Source: Spirochaetales bacterium UBA6872 (lineage in GTDB: Bacteria; Spirochaetota; Spirochaetia; Sphaerochaetales; Sphaerochaetaceae). Taken from it: a stretch of DNA of 64,000 nucleotides. Location of the stretch: NCBI GenBank assembly GCA_002452215.1, contig DKCO01000022.1:12723-76722 (forward strand), read 5' to 3'. Numbering within the stretch: the stretch's first letter is position 1; the number at the start of each line of letters is the position of its first letter. The translations under genes and the position numbers were made by a program. Below are positions 61,698-64,000 of the stretch, piece by piece. Under the pieces are notes generated by a model that saw only the letters and a list, made by a program, of their open reading frames with translations, ran no database searches and had not been told where the DNA came from.

Positions 61698-62444
61698 TTG
61701 GTACCTTATCACTCAAAGGCTCCCTTGATCACAAAAGAGCGTGAAAGGGAGCTTTCTTTATTCTTGGAAGAAAATTCATTATCATTTAACGATTTAAGTC
61801 TCTTGAATCTAGCTTTTACGCACACCTCTTATGCAAATGAATATAGAGGTGGTGTTGATAATAATGAAAGATTGGAATTTCTTGGTGACAGTGTTCTTGG
61901 AATGATTACAGCAGAGTATCTTTTCTCTTCGTTTGGCAAATTCCATGAAGGGGATTTCTCAAAGATAAAAAGCGTTGTCGTATCAGAGTCATCGCTTTCT
62001 GAGGTTGCATCTAACATGCACTTTGAAAGATACTTGCTTGTAGGACATGGAGAGAGAAATCAGGGTGGAGAGATGAAAAAAGCAATCCAGGCTGATGCGA
62101 TGGAGGCTGTTATTGCTGCACTCTACTTGGACCAGGGTTTTGATGTTGCTAGGCGATTCGTGCTTTCTTTTATTCCGGCTCAAATCGATAAAGTCCTTGC
62201 CGATAGGATAACATACAAGGATTACAAGACTGTTTTGCAAGAGTACTATCAAAAGAAGAAAGGAAAGGTTCCTGTTTATACTTTGGTAAAGCAATCTGGG
62301 CCGGACCATGAGCAGGTTTTTGAGATGACAGTCTCACTTGGAACAAAAGTGTTTGGCCCTGCAAACGGCAAAAGCAAGAAGAATGCTGAACAGGCAGTTG
62401 CTAAGGTTGCTCTTATTGCTTTGGGTCTAGAGAAAGATCATTAG
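61698..62444 (+). CDS. rnc: Ribonuclease III
   Basis: The 248-aa protein has the RNase III signature NNERLEFLGDSVLGM, AFTHTSYANE before it, DAMEAVIAALYLDQGF with the catalytic Glu, and a dsRNA-binding domain at the C-terminus (TVLQEYYQ.. to GKSKKNAEQAVAKVAL). It processes rRNA precursors and dsRNA. The TTG at 61698 directly follows the acpP stop; AAGGAAC precedes it. Its 3' end overlaps the convergent CCA-adding enzyme gene by 32 bases. Confidence 0.95.
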   Translation: MVPYHSKAPLITKERERELSLFLEENSLSFNDLSLLNLAFTHTSYANEYRGGVDNNERLEFLGDSVLGMITAEYLFSSFGKFHEGDFSKIKSVVVSESSLSEVASNMHFERYLLVGHGERNQGGEMKKAIQADAMEAVIAALYLDQGFDVARRFVLSFIPAQIDKVLADRITYKDYKTVLQEYYQKKKGKVPVYTLVKQSGPDHEQVFEMTVSLGTKVFGPANGKSKKNAEQAVAKVALIALGLEKDH

Positions 62445-63765
62445 CTATCGATAGTAGCTTTTCCTTGGCATTTAGCTTTGGCTCATCGATAACAATATCC
62501 AAGAGCTTTGATAGTGTTGCTCCGATATCTTTGCCTTTTAAGCCTAGCTTCAAAAGGTCATTTCCGTTTATAGCCAAATCCTTAAGTGAGATAGCATTTT
62601 TTTCTTCAAGTTCTTTCTTGATTCTTTTCTTCAGTTCGAGCAATTCTTTTGAACTGTCAGGGCAAGGCCCAGTTGTAGCATATATATCTGCATCACGGAG
62701 CATGAAAAGCCGGTCTATGTATTTTGTGCCGACTCTTTTGATAAATCTTCTTATGGCACTATCGCTCCACTCTGAAGTGTAGCTAAACATATGCATCTCG
62801 ATAAGATGAGATATATCTTCAATTTCTTGGTTTGATGCTTTTAGACGCCTTAGAATCGAAATAGTTAGCTTTGCAGATAAAAGATCATGTCCATAATATG
62901 TGAAATGTTCCTTTCCTTCTTTTTTTGTCTCAGGCTTTCCTATATCATGCAATAGTGCTGCTACCTTCACCTCTATTGGGTATCCTTTCTCTTGGCATCT
63001 TTCAAGGGCAAGAATTTGATGCTCATATACATCTTCGTTGTGAAATCCATTTTGCTCAACGCCATAACACTTGGAAAGCTCAGGTATTATATCGTGCATA
63101 AGGCCTGTCGTTCTCATTGCTTCTAGACCTTTTCGTGGTGCAATTCCATCGATGAGCTTGAAAAATTCCTCTTTTATTCTCTCTGCTGATACAGCTTTGA
63201 CATTTTCATGCAACTGTTTGATTGCATCAAGTGTTTTTTGCTCGATATCAAAGTCTAGCTTTGATGAGAAACGGCACGCTCTGAGCATTCTTAGAGCATC
63301 CTCTCGAAATCTATCGAGAGGGTTTCCTATTGCTCTTATAATGTGCATGCTCAAATCTGAAAGCCCATTGTTATAGTCGATGAGCTCTCCAGTAAAAAGG
63401 TCCGATGCTAAGGCATTTATAGTAAAGTCCCTTCGCTTTAGATCCTCCTCCAGGCTTTTTACAAAACAAACAGAATCTGGATGCCGCTTGTCTTTGTATT
63501 CACCCTCTGTTCTGAATGTTGTGATCTCATAGCTTCCGCCTTTGTAGAGCACTGTTACTGTACCATGCTTTATTCCGGTATCAATCGTTCTTTTGAAGAT
63601 TTGCTTAATATCAGTTGGTTCAGCATCTGTTGTGAAGTCATAGTCATGGTTTTGCTTTCCAAGCAAGTAATCCCTGACAGCTCCTCCAACAAGATAAAGC
63701 GAGAATCCTCTCTCTTTGAATATTTTAGCAAGCTCACATAGCTTATCTGGAACTTTATATAGCAC
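62413..63765 (-). CDS. cca: CCA tRNA nucleotidyltransferase with HD domain
   Basis: The 450-aa protein has the class II nucleotidyltransferase start LVGGAVRDYLLG and the metal-binding DYD (Asp41, Asp43), then RRDFTINALA, DALRMLRACRFSS, and an HD domain (VAALLHDIGKPETKK then HD in YGHD). Poly(A) polymerase cannot be excluded by motifs alone, but none of the three tRNA genes in this window encodes CCA, so the cell needs this activity. A stretch of HD residues is common in this subgroup. It ends inside rnc on the opposite strand. Confidence 0.9.
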   Translation of the reverse strand: MLYKVPDKLCELAKIFKERGFSLYLVGGAVRDYLLGKQNHDYDFTTDAEPTDIKQIFKRTIDTGIKHGTVTVLYKGGSYEITTFRTEGEYKDKRHPDSVCFVKSLEEDLKRRDFTINALASDLFTGELIDYNNGLSDLSMHIIRAIGNPLDRFREDALRMLRACRFSSKLDFDIEQKTLDAIKQLHENVKAVSAERIKEEFFKLIDGIAPRKGLEAMRTTGLMHDIIPELSKCYGVEQNGFHNEDVYEHQILALERCQEKGYPIEVKVAALLHDIGKPETKKEGKEHFTYYGHDLLSAKLTISILRRLKASNQEIEDISHLIEMHMFSYTSEWSDSAIRRFIKRVGTKYIDRLFMLRDADIYATTGPCPDSSKELLELKKRIKKELEEKNAISLKDLAINGNDLLKLGLKGKDIGATLSKLLDIVIDEPKLNAKEKLLSIANDLSLDPKQ

Positions 63766-63823
63766 GCTTTAAGTTTAACAAAATAAAAGAGCAGGTTAAA
63801 TGGGAGCCATTAAAAATCTAGTC

Positions 63824-64000
63824 TTATTCCTTTATGGATCTGTATTCTGTGGGATTTATTCCTTGGCTTTGTTTAAATCTTCTAGTAAAACTTGATAAAT
63901 TATAGTATCCGACCTTTTCTGAAATCTCAGATATTGATAAAGAAGTATTTAGTAGTAGATACTTTGCAGTTTCCATTCGTTCGGAAGTGAAACAATGATA
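63824..64000 (-). CDS. AraC-family transcription regulator, C-terminal part (5' end outside window)
   Basis: The last 58 residues contain the second helix-turn-helix of the AraC family: METAKYLLLNTSLSISEISE, then VGYYNLSSFTRRFKQSQGI and NPTEYR. The frame is open to the window edge, so the sensory domain and first HTH half lie outside. The ligand and targets are unknown. It is read away from the edge, tail to head with the CCA enzyme gene. Confidence 0.88.
   Translation of the reverse strand, partial: YHCFTSERMETAKYLLLNTSLSISEISEKVGYYNLSSFTRRFKQSQGINPTEYRSIKE

Overview
The window reads as a compact, AT-leaning bacterial chromosome segment (GC looks near 40 percent by eye, not computed). It has about 60 protein genes, three tRNA genes, one IS200/IS605-type insertion sequence with decayed flanks, and no rRNA, CRISPR array or prophage. 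A lipobox lipoprotein, Pta, an archaeal-type split glutamate synthase, type III glutamine synthetase and three tRNA genes without encoded CCA fit an anaerobic, host- or sediment-associated bacterium. A spirochaete of the Sphaerochaeta/Treponema neighbourhood is my best guess, but this is inference from gene content and protein flavour, not a phylogenetic result.

Layout. 1-5.4 kb: the end of a class I aminotransferase, a large acidic protein of unknown function, an inositol-monophosphatase-type phosphatase and a HAD-RidA fusion. 5.4-13.8 kb: TrkH/TrkA potassium uptake, uracil-DNA glycosylase, a heparinase II/III-like protein, Pit/PhoU-like phosphate transport and a membrane protein with VPVEV repeats. 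13.8-22.8 kb: an FtsB-like protein, Sua5, DUF1015, thiamine pyrophosphokinase, AroH chorismate mutase, SAM hydrolase, an ECF transporter whose two ATPases and T component are one polypeptide, and an aldose-epimerase-like protein. 22.9-28.8 kb: tRNA-Thr, a small unknown protein, a 5'-nucleotidase lipoprotein with a duplicated module, tRNA-Asn, then a decayed island holding a tnpA/tnpB insertion sequence between gene remnants.

28.8-36.5 kb is the most interesting part, a divergent nitrogen-assimilation locus. On the left is glnN (type III glutamine synthetase). On the right is a three-gene archaeal-type glutamate synthase followed by type I glutamine synthetase and an ANTAR-domain protein. Both leaders carry a strong intrinsic terminator just before the ribosome binding site. 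Overlapping the 5' arm of each terminator is a small hairpin with a hexaloop AAAGG(C/T). This is the layout of ANTAR-controlled transcription antitermination, and the probable regulator is encoded at the end of the operon. Its receiver domain lacks the phospho-acceptor Asp.

36.5-64 kb is mostly housekeeping: pyrG, rsmA, pta, tyrA, mtaB, cysE, bioY/birA with a recognisable BirA operator, argS, mtnA/mtaD, an acyl-CoA synthetase, ispE, tRNA-Gln, rplY, pth, tilS, ftsH, lepA, galM, udk, yidD, rpmF, acpP, rnc and the CCA-adding enzyme. The window ends in the C-terminal part of an AraC-type regulator. The CCA-adding enzyme matches the lack of encoded CCA on all three tRNA genes.
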